From: Acidobacteriota bacterium
GTDB lineage: Bacteria > Acidobacteriota > Holophagae > Acanthopleuribacterales > Acanthopleuribacteraceae
DNA length: 64,000 nucleotides
Direction: 5' to 3'
Assembly (NCBI GenBank): GCA_020637335.1
Contig: JACJWC010000004.1
Span: forward strand, 124,001-188,000
The notes below the pieces were generated by a model, which was not told the DNA's origin, searched no databases, and saw only the letters and a program-made list of their open reading frames with translations. The stretch's first letter is position 1, and each line of letters starts with the position of its first letter. Positions 53,720-62,257 of this stretch are shown here, piece after piece. A program made the translations under genes and the position numbers.

Positions 53720-54874
53720 TCAGGCCAAGAAGCGGGTGCGTTGCTCTGGACTTGGGATGGGGCAGGTTTCGGCGGGCTTCAGGATGCGATAGCGATTGGC
53801 CGCAACGAGCTTGTAGCAGAAATCGCGAAATCCTCGCGGCAAGAACCGCAGGAGACTGAACCAGGCCCAACCGCCACCCAGGCTTTTGGCCAGGAACAAG
53901 GCCGCATCACTGCGCTCCAAAAAGCGCTCATCGACCTGAACAATAACGGTTTCCAACGCTTCTGCCCGTTCGCCTAATTTGCGCTGAGCCGTCTTACCCT
54001 GCAGGGGCGCCATTTTTATGTGACCGCTGAGATCCTCGGCCAGAAGGAATTGAACAAAACGGTTGCAGATCCCACACACGCCATCAAAGAAAACGACAAT
54101 CTTATGCTTCTCTTGGCTTGCTACTGGCCACAATGACCAGACCAAGAGCAGGCTACCCAAGGGGAAAAGGGCTAGCCCAGCCAACCAGCGGGCCATGTGA
54201 AAAAACAGAATGCCAAACAAAGCCCATTTCCGCGTTCGCATCGGAAAGTACAAGAGTGCTACGACAAAAAGGAGACCGGGCGCCCAGCCAATCAAGCTAC
54301 TCAGCCCAGCCTTAGGCAACAGATTGGCCAGGAATTGAACCCAACCGGGAGCAAGCGCTAATTCTGTCCAAAAATGATCGATGCGCAATGCCGATTCGCC
54401 TTGTAAAAGGACTAAGCTCAGGCCCCATTGGCTGGCCAGAAAAATAAACGTGCTGAGGAATGGAAACAACGGAGCTACTTTCCAGGAGGGTAAGGCATTC
54501 CAATGTCGGATCTGTGGTTCGCCACTTGGAACCAAGACAAACAACAACAAGAGCCAGGTGACTAGGATTCGGTCGGTGTCCCGCCAAATTGGCGTAGCAT
54601 CAAAAAAGGCAAGCCAGGCCATCCATAACCAAAGGGCTGCCCAACGACGGGCCAGACCAACAGCCAGCCCAAATGCCATCAGAATACTGAGCAGAAGGAT
54701 CCACGTCACACCATTGTGTTCAGCAAGGAATTGCAGGCCAACGGCAAAGGGGCTTGCATCCGGTTTGACTTGAAAGTAATGAAAACGCCCATCCAACAAG
54801 GATTGCAGGAAAATTAAGGCCAATCCCATGCCCAAAAGCAGACGCACAGTGGCAAACGAAAACGGACGTGTCAT
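53720..54874 (-). CDS. HTTM-like membrane protein fused to a DCC1-type thiol oxidoreductase domain
   Basis: 384 residues from ATG 54874, decided by an AGGAGGTC ribosome-binding site just upstream; the frame extends 11 codons further without one. About seven membrane helices (residues ~5-255) resemble the HTTM domain of vitamin-K-dependent carboxylase-like proteins. A C-terminal DCC1 (DUF393) domain (about 262-375) has FFDGVCGICNRFV, a DGxCxxC redox motif. DCC domains occur fused to HTTM in several bacteria; the role is unknown, possibly electron or thiol transfer at the membrane. Confidence 0.8.
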   Translation of the reverse strand: MTRPFSFATVRLLLGMGLALIFLQSLLDGRFHYFQVKPDASPFAVGLQFLAEHNGVTWILLLSILMAFGLAVGLARRWAALWLWMAWLAFFDATPIWRDTDRILVTWLLLLFVLVPSGEPQIRHWNALPSWKVAPLFPFLSTFIFLASQWGLSLVLLQGESALRIDHFWTELALAPGWVQFLANLLPKAGLSSLIGWAPGLLFVVALLYFPMRTRKWALFGILFFHMARWLAGLALFPLGSLLLVWSLWPVASQEKHKIVVFFDGVCGICNRFVQFLLAEDLSGHIKMAPLQGKTAQRKLGERAEALETVIVQVDERFLERSDAALFLAKSLGGGWAWFSLLRFLPRGFRDFCYKLVAANRYRILKPAETCPIPSPEQRTRFLA

Positions 54875-54997
54875 AAGACCTCCTGGGTGACCAAACTCTA
54901 TCGACATTTGCGGCAGTTATGCAAGTTCAATGCTGTGGTGCCAAATTTGCTAGAATCCAGCAAAAACACGGGCATTAACCCCGTTGCGGAGGAAAAG

Positions 54998-56170
54998 ATG
55001 TCCCTTTTGATGCTTTTATTGCTGCAAGTACCCTTTCAGCAAAAACAGATGAAAGTGGATGAGAGTGCCTGGGCTCAGCTCAAGCCGCTCCTTGATCAGT
55101 TACACACTCAAACCCAATTCGCAGTCAGCATGAAGTTTACCCGGGAAGACTTGGGCCCAATTACCGGTTCAGACGATTACCAATTTCGCGTGTCCGCCAA
55201 CAAATTCGCCCTGAAACCCCATGAATCGGACAAACTGTCGGTCTACAACGATGGTGAAAAACTCACGCGGATATTGCCCCAAGCACAACAATATCAACAA
55301 ATTCCAGCACCTGCAGACACGGTTGAGGCCTGGTTGGGCAACCGTTCTTTTCAGGATCAGAGTTTAGGCTTTGTTGCTTTCATGGGCCTGGTTTTTAATG
55401 GGCAGGATTCCGAAACCTGGCGCAAAGATTTGCTCAAACTGGAATTGGCTGAAGGGGGTCCCGAAGACCAAGTTCGGGTCAACCTTTTTAAGGGGGGTAT
55501 GGATTTCTTTTTGGAATTCACCAAAGACAGCCCACCTATCCTGACCAAAATCGACATGCCGCTTCGTCGATATTTAAAACCTTCGACCAAACCGAGACCC
55601 GAACCGAGACTGTATGTTGATTTAAAAGATTGGCAATGGGCCACCCCAACGGATGACAGCTTTTTTAAAGCGACCATCACCGCTGACCTTCGCGAAACAG
55701 AGCAGTTTGGTCAAAACCAGAAACACCAACCGTTGGAAGGTGAACTCGCGCCCCCATTTACCTTGACCGATTTAAATGGCCAAACCTTTAACCCTGCTGA
55801 GCACAAGGGTAAGGTGATTGTCCTCGATTTCTGGGCAACCTGGTGTGGTCCCTGCCGCACCATCATGCCGGTGATCAGCGATTTAGCGAAAGAGTACGCC
55901 GAGCGAAAAGACATTGTGATTTATTCTGTGAACGTGAGAGAAGATCAAGCCAAAGTCAGCACGTATCTCAAACAGCAAAAGCTGGAGCTGCCCACCTTGC
56001 TCGATTTGGAAGGGACCGCACAGACCGATTACAAGGCCAAATCTATCCCCCAAACCGTTATCATTGGCAAAGATGGCAAAGTCATAAAAGTGCACGTAGG
56101 CGCCTCGCCCAGTTTCAAGTATGAACTCAAAAATGAAATCGAAGCCTTATTGGCCCAAGACGCCCTTTAG
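54998..56170 (+). CDS. Exported TlpA-like thioredoxin protein with LolA/DUF2092-like domain
   Basis: 390 residues from ATG 54998: GGAGG is five bases upstream and a short signal peptide follows (MSLLMLLLL); an upstream in-frame GTG at 54887 gives no signal. The N-terminal part (about 20-230) resembles the DUF2092/LolA-like fold. The C-terminal TlpA/ResA domain (about 245-388) has DFWATWCGPCRT with redox cysteines and cis-Pro in KSIPQTVIIG. It likely reduces disulfides in the periplasm. A 6-bladed propeller gene follows after 15 bases. Confidence 0.82.
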   Translation: MSLLMLLLLQVPFQQKQMKVDESAWAQLKPLLDQLHTQTQFAVSMKFTREDLGPITGSDDYQFRVSANKFALKPHESDKLSVYNDGEKLTRILPQAQQYQQIPAPADTVEAWLGNRSFQDQSLGFVAFMGLVFNGQDSETWRKDLLKLELAEGGPEDQVRVNLFKGGMDFFLEFTKDSPPILTKIDMPLRRYLKPSTKPRPEPRLYVDLKDWQWATPTDDSFFKATITADLRETEQFGQNQKHQPLEGELAPPFTLTDLNGQTFNPAEHKGKVIVLDFWATWCGPCRTIMPVISDLAKEYAERKDIVIYSVNVREDQAKVSTYLKQQKLELPTLLDLEGTAQTDYKAKSIPQTVIIGKDGKVIKVHVGASPSFKYELKNEIEALLAQDAL

Positions 56171-56185
56171 AAAAAAGAGGAATTC

Positions 56186-57253
56186 ATGACACTTATTTCC
56201 CTGCTCCTTTTTTGCGGTCAGTTCTTAGAACCTACTGCAACCACACAGTTTGCACCCCTGCCCGAAGATAGTGATTACTATTTGGAACGCCCTGCTTCAG
56301 TGGCTTTGGATGATCAGGGCCGCTTGTACGTTGCCGATGTCGAGGCGGGCGTGATTTTCCGCTGGTCCAAAGACGGTAAATTCCTGGGTACGATTGGGCA
56401 CCCTGGTCAAGGGCCAGGCGAGTTTCAGTTTCAAGGCCGACGCGGGGGCGGTATGGCCGGTCTTGCTATCCAAAAAAACCAACTCTACGTTATCGACTCG
56501 CGTCGCATCATTCAGGTTTTTGACCTGGAGGGTAAATACCTGAGCAGCATCAATCCTGAGGCACGGATGGGTCGCATGAATGGGTTTTATGTCACCCCGG
56601 ATGGCCAATTCATTATGCAGCAAATGAATTTTATGTCGGAAACACCAACCCAAACCCTTGAACTCTTTGACGAAAAAGCCAATAAAGTCAAAGAATTAGC
56701 TTCGTTTGGCGATTCCAGCTTTAAACGGGAAGGCAATGCCGGCGGTCGACCGTCAGGTGTAACCATCACAGCCTATTCCGGCAGCATCGCTTCGACCTAC
56801 AACGCCAAAACCAACCAAATCATTTATGGCCATGGCGATAAACCCAACCTGACGGTGCTCAACCTCAAGGATGGAAAAAGCAGCAAAATTGAGGTGCCCA
56901 TTGCCCAGCTTGACCTTGCTCAAGCTGACAAGGATGAATTCCTCAAGTTGCCCATGTTCCAGAACCAGGGGAACTTCCGCATGAGGGCCGATTTCCCCGA
57001 GAAGAAAGCCTTTTTTAATCGAATCTTGACCAGCCAAAACAGCTTGTTGGTCTACAACGAGAGCCCGTTCTTCCACACCATCTCCGGGGTGAAAGTCGAC
57101 ATGAATGGCAAGAAACAAGGCGATATCCAGCTCAAATGCGGCGAAAACGGAAGTCTCTTCTCCGCGGACGGCAACTTGATTTGGGTTCAATGCGACGAAG
57201 AAGGCGAAATCTCAATCTCGCAAATCCAATTTGGCAATCAGGCCGGTAGTTAA
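56186..57253 (+). CDS. Exported six-bladed beta-propeller (NHL-like) protein
   Basis: 355 residues with a signal peptide (1-15). RPASVALDDQGRLYVADVEAGVIFRW, GRRGGGMAGLAIQKNQLYVIDSRR and similar units identify NHL-type blades. Such propellers bind proteins or metals; no catalytic residues are seen. It lies 15 bases after the TlpA-like gene, suggesting the two act together in the periplasm. The last three bases overlap the end of the convergent decarboxylase gene. Confidence 0.78.
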   Translation: MTLISLLLFCGQFLEPTATTQFAPLPEDSDYYLERPASVALDDQGRLYVADVEAGVIFRWSKDGKFLGTIGHPGQGPGEFQFQGRRGGGMAGLAIQKNQLYVIDSRRIIQVFDLEGKYLSSINPEARMGRMNGFYVTPDGQFIMQQMNFMSETPTQTLELFDEKANKVKELASFGDSSFKREGNAGGRPSGVTITAYSGSIASTYNAKTNQIIYGHGDKPNLTVLNLKDGKSSKIEVPIAQLDLAQADKDEFLKLPMFQNQGNFRMRADFPEKKAFFNRILTSQNSLLVYNESPFFHTISGVKVDMNGKKQGDIQLKCGENGSLFSADGNLIWVQCDEEGEISISQIQFGNQAGS

Positions 57254-58626
57254 CCCGCGTCTAAACAACCTTGGATCGTCGCTTTCAGGCGATCCAGGGT
57301 TTCCCAAGAGCCATGGGCCTGGCCAAAGGAGACCCGAATCAAGTATTGGCCTTGGACCACGGTGTGCGTCATGAAGGCTTCACCGGTTGCATTGATGCGT
57401 TCCATCAGAGCCTTGGTGGATTCGTTTTCACCCAGATGGAAGCAGACCGTCTGAATTCGCGGTGTGCCAAATAAATGCAAACCAGGCTGATCCTCAACCC
57501 AGCGGGCAAAATCCTGGGTCATGGCCAAGTGCAGCCGAATTTTTTCGCGGATGCCCTCTAGGCCATAGAGACGCAGGACAAACCAGAGCTTTAAGGCGCG
57601 AAAGCGACGGCCCAACTGAATACTCCAATCGCGGAAATTCTCAACGGCCCCATCGGCAGCCGTTTTCAGGTATTCAGGTTGAATCGAAAGCGCGTGCTTT
57701 AACGCGGCGGGATCCTTGATAAAGAATGCACAACAATCGAAGCTGGTGAACATCCACTTGTGCGGATTAAATAAGAAGGAATCAGCTTGTTCAACCCCTT
57801 CCATAAGCCATTCCATTTCGGGTAACAAGGCGGCTGTTCCAGCAAGAGCAGCGTCGACGTGAAACCAGATGTCATATTCATCGGCAATCTCAGAGATTTC
57901 CAGGATGGGATCTACCGCAGTGGTCGAGGTTGTGCCAATCGTGCCGCAGATAAAAAAGGGCCGATGGCCGGCTTCAATATCCTCATCTATCATACGCACC
58001 AGCACATCGGTGTCCATCGATTGGTCTTCCAAGGTGGGCACCAGGCGCATGTATCGGTCGCCTAAACCGGCCATGCGCATGGCTTTGAGCAAACTACTGT
58101 GGGCCTGGTCGGAAGTGTAGGCGACCAGCGGCGCGGAATCATAAAAGCCATCGCGGTTACCATTGGCTACACTTTCACGCGCGGCGAGCAGAGCGCAAAA
58201 GACGCCAGTTGAGGCCGTATCCTGAATGACGCCGGGCCATTCCAGACCAATCGCCTTACCCAACCATTGCATGACCTGGATTTCCAGTTCCGTAGCGCTG
58301 GGACACGTCGCCCAGGACATGGCGTTAACGCCGAGTCCGTTGCCCAACAAATCGCCTAAAATGGCCGGACCTGAATGGTTACACGGGAAATACCCGTAAA
58401 AGCGCGGGTCGTTCCAGTGCAGGGTGTTTGGAAGGATCATCGATTTGAAGTCGGCCATGATCTGGGCGGGGGATTCCGGTTGTTCAGGTGCCGATTTGGG
58501 CAGTTGGGCGCGCATGGCACCCGGCTTGACAGGTGGGTTGACGGGTCCGTCGTAACCCGATTCCATGTAGTCGGCAATCCAATCGATAATTTCGTAGCCC
58601 ATTTGACGAAAGCTTTGTTTGTCCAT
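57250..58626 (-). CDS. Aromatic L-amino-acid decarboxylase-type PLP enzyme
   Basis: 458 residues. ATG 58626 is chosen over GTG 58632 because GGGTGG lies upstream of the ATG. Group II decarboxylase motifs: MSWATCPSATELE, DTASTGVFCALLAARE, HVDAALAGTAAL, and the PLP-lysine in NPHKWMFTSFDC. It resembles tyrosine/DOPA/tryptophan decarboxylases, which convert aromatic amino acids to amines. The substrate cannot be assigned. It is divergent from nhaC. Confidence 0.88.
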   Translation of the reverse strand: MDKQSFRQMGYEIIDWIADYMESGYDGPVNPPVKPGAMRAQLPKSAPEQPESPAQIMADFKSMILPNTLHWNDPRFYGYFPCNHSGPAILGDLLGNGLGVNAMSWATCPSATELEIQVMQWLGKAIGLEWPGVIQDTASTGVFCALLAARESVANGNRDGFYDSAPLVAYTSDQAHSSLLKAMRMAGLGDRYMRLVPTLEDQSMDTDVLVRMIDEDIEAGHRPFFICGTIGTTSTTAVDPILEISEIADEYDIWFHVDAALAGTAALLPEMEWLMEGVEQADSFLFNPHKWMFTSFDCCAFFIKDPAALKHALSIQPEYLKTAADGAVENFRDWSIQLGRRFRALKLWFVLRLYGLEGIREKIRLHLAMTQDFARWVEDQPGLHLFGTPRIQTVCFHLGENESTKALMERINATGEAFMTHTVVQGQYLIRVSFGQAHGSWETLDRLKATIQGCLDAG

Positions 58627-58652
58627 AACCACCCTTTTTGTGTGAGCTTGGC

Positions 58653-58658
58653 TATAAT
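58653..58658 (+). promoter_or_regulatory. Candidate -10 box for nhaC
   Basis: Perfect TATAAT, 79 bases upstream of the nhaC ATG; no good -35 box at 16-18 bases. Confidence 0.3.
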
Positions 58659-58736
58659 GTGCGGAACGTTTTCACACCGGCTTTTTTACCACACTCCCTG
58701 GAAGCCACCCACCAATAATCCGGAAAAGGAATCTGC

Positions 58737-60197
58737 ATGTCAGAAGAAAAAAAAGACCCAACCTTGCTTCAAGCACTCATCCCCGTATCCTTCCTCGTGT
58801 TTTTACTTGTGTGTTCACGATTATTGTTTGCGGATGACAGCTCCTATGGTCCCAACCAAATCGCTCTGATTCTGACTGCGGGTTTGGTTTGTATCTTGGG
58901 CGTTCGGAATGGTTATAAATGGAGCGACCTGGAAGAAGGCATCGTTCATGGCATTTCCTTGTCCTTAGGCGCAGTGCTGATTTTGCTGGTAGTCGGCAGT
59001 CTTATTGGCACCTGGATCATGGCCGGCATTGTACCGACCATGATTTATTACGGATTGCAGATCCTCCATCCGGTTATTTTTTACCCAGCAACCTGTGTAA
59101 TTTGTGCGCTCGTTGCCATTTCGACGGGCTCCAGTTGGACAACCGCGTCGACGGTGGGTATAGCGTTGATTGGCATTTGCGCAGCATTAGGACTCAATCC
59201 GGGAATCACAGCCGGTGCAATTATTTCGGGTGCATACTTCGGCGACAAGATGTCACCGCTTTCGGATACGACCAATTTGGCGCCGGCCATGGCGGGCACC
59301 GATCTTATCACTCACATCCGTCACATGTTCTGGACCACAACGCCCAGTTTGATCATTGCCATCATCCTTTTTGCTATTCTGGGTTTTTTCCAACACGCCA
59401 AAGCAGCGAGCACCGATTTAAGCGCTTTTTCGGGTGCAATTCAGACCCACTTTTCGATCGGTTTGCACCTGCTTATTCCTCCCGCCATCGTTATTCTCTT
59501 GGTGGTCAAGAAAATGCCAGCCTTCCCTGCGCTTTTGATCGGCGCATTAGTCGGTGGGGTTTTTGCCTGTATCTTCCAACAAGAAGCCGTTCTGGCCTTT
59601 GTAAACGACACCTCGCTTCCTAAAGTAGTGGCCCTGCTAAAAGGATTTTGGATGGCGCTGTACAAGGGTTTTGTAGCAAATACGGGCAATGAGAAAATCG
59701 ATAACTTATTATCTCGGGGTGGCATGGGCGAAATGCTCAATACGGTATGGTTGATTATTAGCGCCATGACGTTTGGTGCTGTTATGGAAACCACCAAAAT
59801 GCTGCAAAAATTGGCTTCAACTGTTTTAAGTTTTGTACGCAGTTCAGGAAGTTTAATCGCCTCGACGCTGGGTACCTCCATAGCCATGAACATCATCGCC
59901 TCTGATCAATACATCGCCATTGTGATCCCAGGCCGAATGTACCGCGCCGAATTTGCACGACGAAAGCTCCACCCCAAAAACCTTTCCCGCTGTTTAGAGG
60001 ATGCGGGCACCTTAACCTCTCCGCTGGTGCCCTGGAACACATGCGGTGCCTTCATGGCAGGATCCTTACAAGTGGCAACCGGTGCTTATTGGTATTTCTG
60101 TTTTTTCAATCTGCTTAACCCCATTATTTCCGCGATTTATGGGTTCACAGGATTTACGATCGAGAAACTGGAAGACCCAGAAGAACAAGCGGCCTGA
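58737..60197 (+). CDS. nhaC: Na+/H+ antiporter NhaC family
   Basis: 486 residues with about 11-12 membrane helices. Typical NhaC segments: STGSSWTTASTVGIALIG, SGAYFGDKMSPLSDTTNLAPAMAG, and TSIAMNIIASDQYIAIVIPGRMYR. It exchanges Na+ for protons at the inner membrane, or for other organic ions in some branches. The decarboxylase encoded divergently could hint at amino-acid/amine or malate exchange, but this is only positional. A strong hairpin follows the stop. Confidence 0.92.
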   Translation: MSEEKKDPTLLQALIPVSFLVFLLVCSRLLFADDSSYGPNQIALILTAGLVCILGVRNGYKWSDLEEGIVHGISLSLGAVLILLVVGSLIGTWIMAGIVPTMIYYGLQILHPVIFYPATCVICALVAISTGSSWTTASTVGIALIGICAALGLNPGITAGAIISGAYFGDKMSPLSDTTNLAPAMAGTDLITHIRHMFWTTTPSLIIAIILFAILGFFQHAKAASTDLSAFSGAIQTHFSIGLHLLIPPAIVILLVVKKMPAFPALLIGALVGGVFACIFQQEAVLAFVNDTSLPKVVALLKGFWMALYKGFVANTGNEKIDNLLSRGGMGEMLNTVWLIISAMTFGAVMETTKMLQKLASTVLSFVRSSGSLIASTLGTSIAMNIIASDQYIAIVIPGRMYRAEFARRKLHPKNLSRCLEDAGTLTSPLVPWNTCGAFMAGSLQVATGAYWYFCFFNLLNPIISAIYGFTGFTIEKLEDPEEQAA

Positions 60198-60235
60198 CCG
60201 GCTCAGCTGTTTTCTTTTTTGGCGACCTAAGACGT

Positions 60236-60269
60236 AGCCTGATTTGGCTTCACCCCAAATCAGGCTTTT
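60236..60269 (+). terminator. Strong hairpin terminator after nhaC
   Basis: A perfect 12-bp stem (AGCCTGATTTGG / CCAAATCAGGCT) with a seven-base loop is followed by a short T run (T4 including the last stem base). It begins 38 bases after the nhaC stop. Confidence 0.75.
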
Positions 60270-60446
60270 GGTCCATGTCAAGTCCTGGATTAAATTTCAC
60301 AGTTTCGAAATCGGTTTTACGAATGATCGGGTGGTTTTTCTGGGAGCGGAGATCGCGTGTTGGGACCTGCAGCCGGGGTCGGTTGTGAAGGATAAAAAGC
60401 GCCGAAGAATGAAGGGTCCATTTCACCTAGATCGCCTTAGTTTCAT

Positions 60447-60713
60447 TCGGCCTGGAAGGCCGGAACGTGGATAGCCCTGGCCAAGGTTCGCGAGTCTTGC
60501 GAGCCAACCGCAGGCCGGGGTTAAGGCCGGGGTTAAGTCCAAAAAAATTCCGGGGCGCCCTGAAAGCGGCGCAACTCACCCAGGCGTCAACACGGTGAAG
60601 TTGCGCCCTTACAAGACGCCCCCGAGTTCGATTAGATTGAAACCCAGGCCTGCGAACCTGCGCAAGCTCCGGTTTTTGACCTGCGCTACCTACGTTTCGG
60701 CCCTTCAGGCCGA
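60447..60713. repeat. Second large imperfect inverted-repeat element
   Basis: Arms at 60447-60522 and 60641-60713 are inverse copies with roughly three quarters identity (TCGGCCTGGAAGGCCGGAACGT against its inverse at the right end). GCGCAACT and AGTTGCGC pairs lie near the centre, and the left arm contains an exact 12-bp tandem duplication GGCCGGGGTTAA (60513-60536). No gene is seen in the 620 bases between nhaC and the methyltransferase. Confidence 0.6.
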
Positions 60714-60820
60714 CATTGGTAATTTCAATAAAATCAATTATTTAGATTTTCATATTGAAGATCACGGGTGTCCATCACTTCTCTTTTCATCTTCGCCCCA
60801 CTCTTTCGATTTGACAACTG

Positions 60821-61465
60821 TCAACCTATGCCAGGACGAGACACAGACTTGCAATAACAATAAACGAAAGACTGAACGGATCCTCCTGGGGTGTGGTGCT
60901 GTTCTTCTTCATGGCCGACCAACTCAAAGACCGATCCAAATTCTGAATGCAATTCGTCAGCTCCATAACGCATCACAGGAAGGCCACTACAAAATTCGGG
61001 ACCATCTGGAGCGAAGGTAGCCACAATTACATAACCACCTGGTTTAACACACTCTACGACCGATTGAATGTACCTTTTTCGATCGGATTCCCGGGTCAGA
61101 AAATGAAAAACTGCACGATCGTGCCAGAGGTCAAACGCTTGCTTAGGCAGCGAAGCCTGGAGAATGTCGCCTTCAATCCACTTGACTTGGCTGGCTAGAT
61201 CCCCAAGACGACGTTTCGAAACCTCAAGCGCGGTGCTCGATAAATCAAGCACCGAAATGTTGGAATAGCCCTGTTTTAATAAATCATCCACAAACGTAGA
61301 GGCGCCGCCGCCCACATCGATCACTTTGGCCTGTTTTGAAATTGAAAGTGTCTGGACGATTGATAATGAACGTTCAGCATGCGGTTGAAACCAACTTAAG
61401 GCATCCGCAGATCTTCGGTGATAGACATCATCCCAGTGCTGTTTGTTGGCCTTGTTTTCTGCCAT
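60821..61465 (-). CDS. Class I SAM-dependent methyltransferase
   Basis: 214 residues from ATG 61465; an upstream TTG adds seven residues and is unsupported. The SAM-binding motif I is VIDVGGGASTF (about 47-57), followed by the acidic ISVLDLSSTAL and the post-motif WIEGDIL. QHWDDVYHRR is typical of the thiopurine/tellurite-type methyltransferase group. Substrate unknown. It is cytoplasmic. Its 3' end borders the palindromic repeat region. Confidence 0.85.
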   Translation of the reverse strand: MAENKANKQHWDDVYHRRSADALSWFQPHAERSLSIVQTLSISKQAKVIDVGGGASTFVDDLLKQGYSNISVLDLSSTALEVSKRRLGDLASQVKWIEGDILQASLPKQAFDLWHDRAVFHFLTRESDRKRYIQSVVECVKPGGYVIVATFAPDGPEFCSGLPVMRYGADELHSEFGSVFELVGHEEEQHHTPGGSVQSFVYCYCKSVSRPGIG

Positions 61466-61536
61466 GGGCTTGTATTCGAAATCCAATGTCTACCGATTTG
61501 CCAGAGTTCGCATCTGATTTTATCAGCAACCCAAAC

Positions 61537-62229
61537 CTAACCGGCGTCGCTGCGCCTTGTTTTGCTGAATTTGCGAACTGACGGTTTATCGGAGTTGGGA
61601 ATTAAGACGGAACGATACGGGATGGTTTCGTCAAATTCGACGTAATCCGCATCGAAATAGGCACGTACCTTTTGCACATAGCGCTTGGTCTCTTTATAGG
61701 GTGGAATGCCGCCGTGTTTGTCGACTGCACCCTCGCCTGCGTTATAACCAGCCAAGGCCAAATCCACATCACCCTCGAAATAGGCTAGAAGAAATTTGAG
61801 ATATTGAACGCCACCTTTGATGTTCTGGCGAGGATCATAGGCATTTTTAACCCCAAAACGGCTGGCCGTATCGGGAATCAACTGCATTAAGCCCATGGCA
61901 CCTTTGCTGGAAAGTGCACGCGCATTTCGACCGCTTTCCACTTCAATCACGGCCCGCACTAAGTCGGGGTCCACCCCGTAAGCCTTGGCTATTGGAACGA
62001 CTAAACCTTCGATTTGATCCTCACTCAACACATAAGGGGATTGAGGAATAAAAACCCGCTCGGTCACATTTTTTTCTTCGCGTGGGATGAATTTATCGAC
62101 CAGTTTGTAGCCTTTTTTACGTACCGGTTGATCGGTAATCACCAACTGACCGGTCGGTGAACGATACGAATATAGCTGCGCCATCGCCGGAAGCGAGAAA
62201 CATACTATGAGTAAAAATGATATTCGCAT
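61537..62229 (-). CDS. Exported lytic transglycosylase (SLT domain)
   Basis: 230 residues from ATG 62229, giving a clear signal peptide (1-17, ending PAMAQ); the preceding TTG frame adds four residues. A short N-terminal SH3/DUF4124-like segment (LYSYRSPTGQLVITDQP) is followed by the SLT catalytic domain (about 80-200): catalytic Glu in RAVIEVESGRN, KGAMGLMQLIPDTA, YDPRQNIKGGVQYL, and ALAGYNAGEGAV. It cleaves glycan strands of peptidoglycan. Lies 28 bases after alaS on the same strand. Confidence 0.92.
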   Translation of the reverse strand: MRISFLLIVCFSLPAMAQLYSYRSPTGQLVITDQPVRKKGYKLVDKFIPREEKNVTERVFIPQSPYVLSEDQIEGLVVPIAKAYGVDPDLVRAVIEVESGRNARALSSKGAMGLMQLIPDTASRFGVKNAYDPRQNIKGGVQYLKFLLAYFEGDVDLALAGYNAGEGAVDKHGGIPPYKETKRYVQKVRAYFDADYVEFDETIPYRSVLIPNSDKPSVRKFSKTRRSDAG

Positions 62230-62257
62230 CGAATTTCCCAAAAAGAATAGTATTTGA

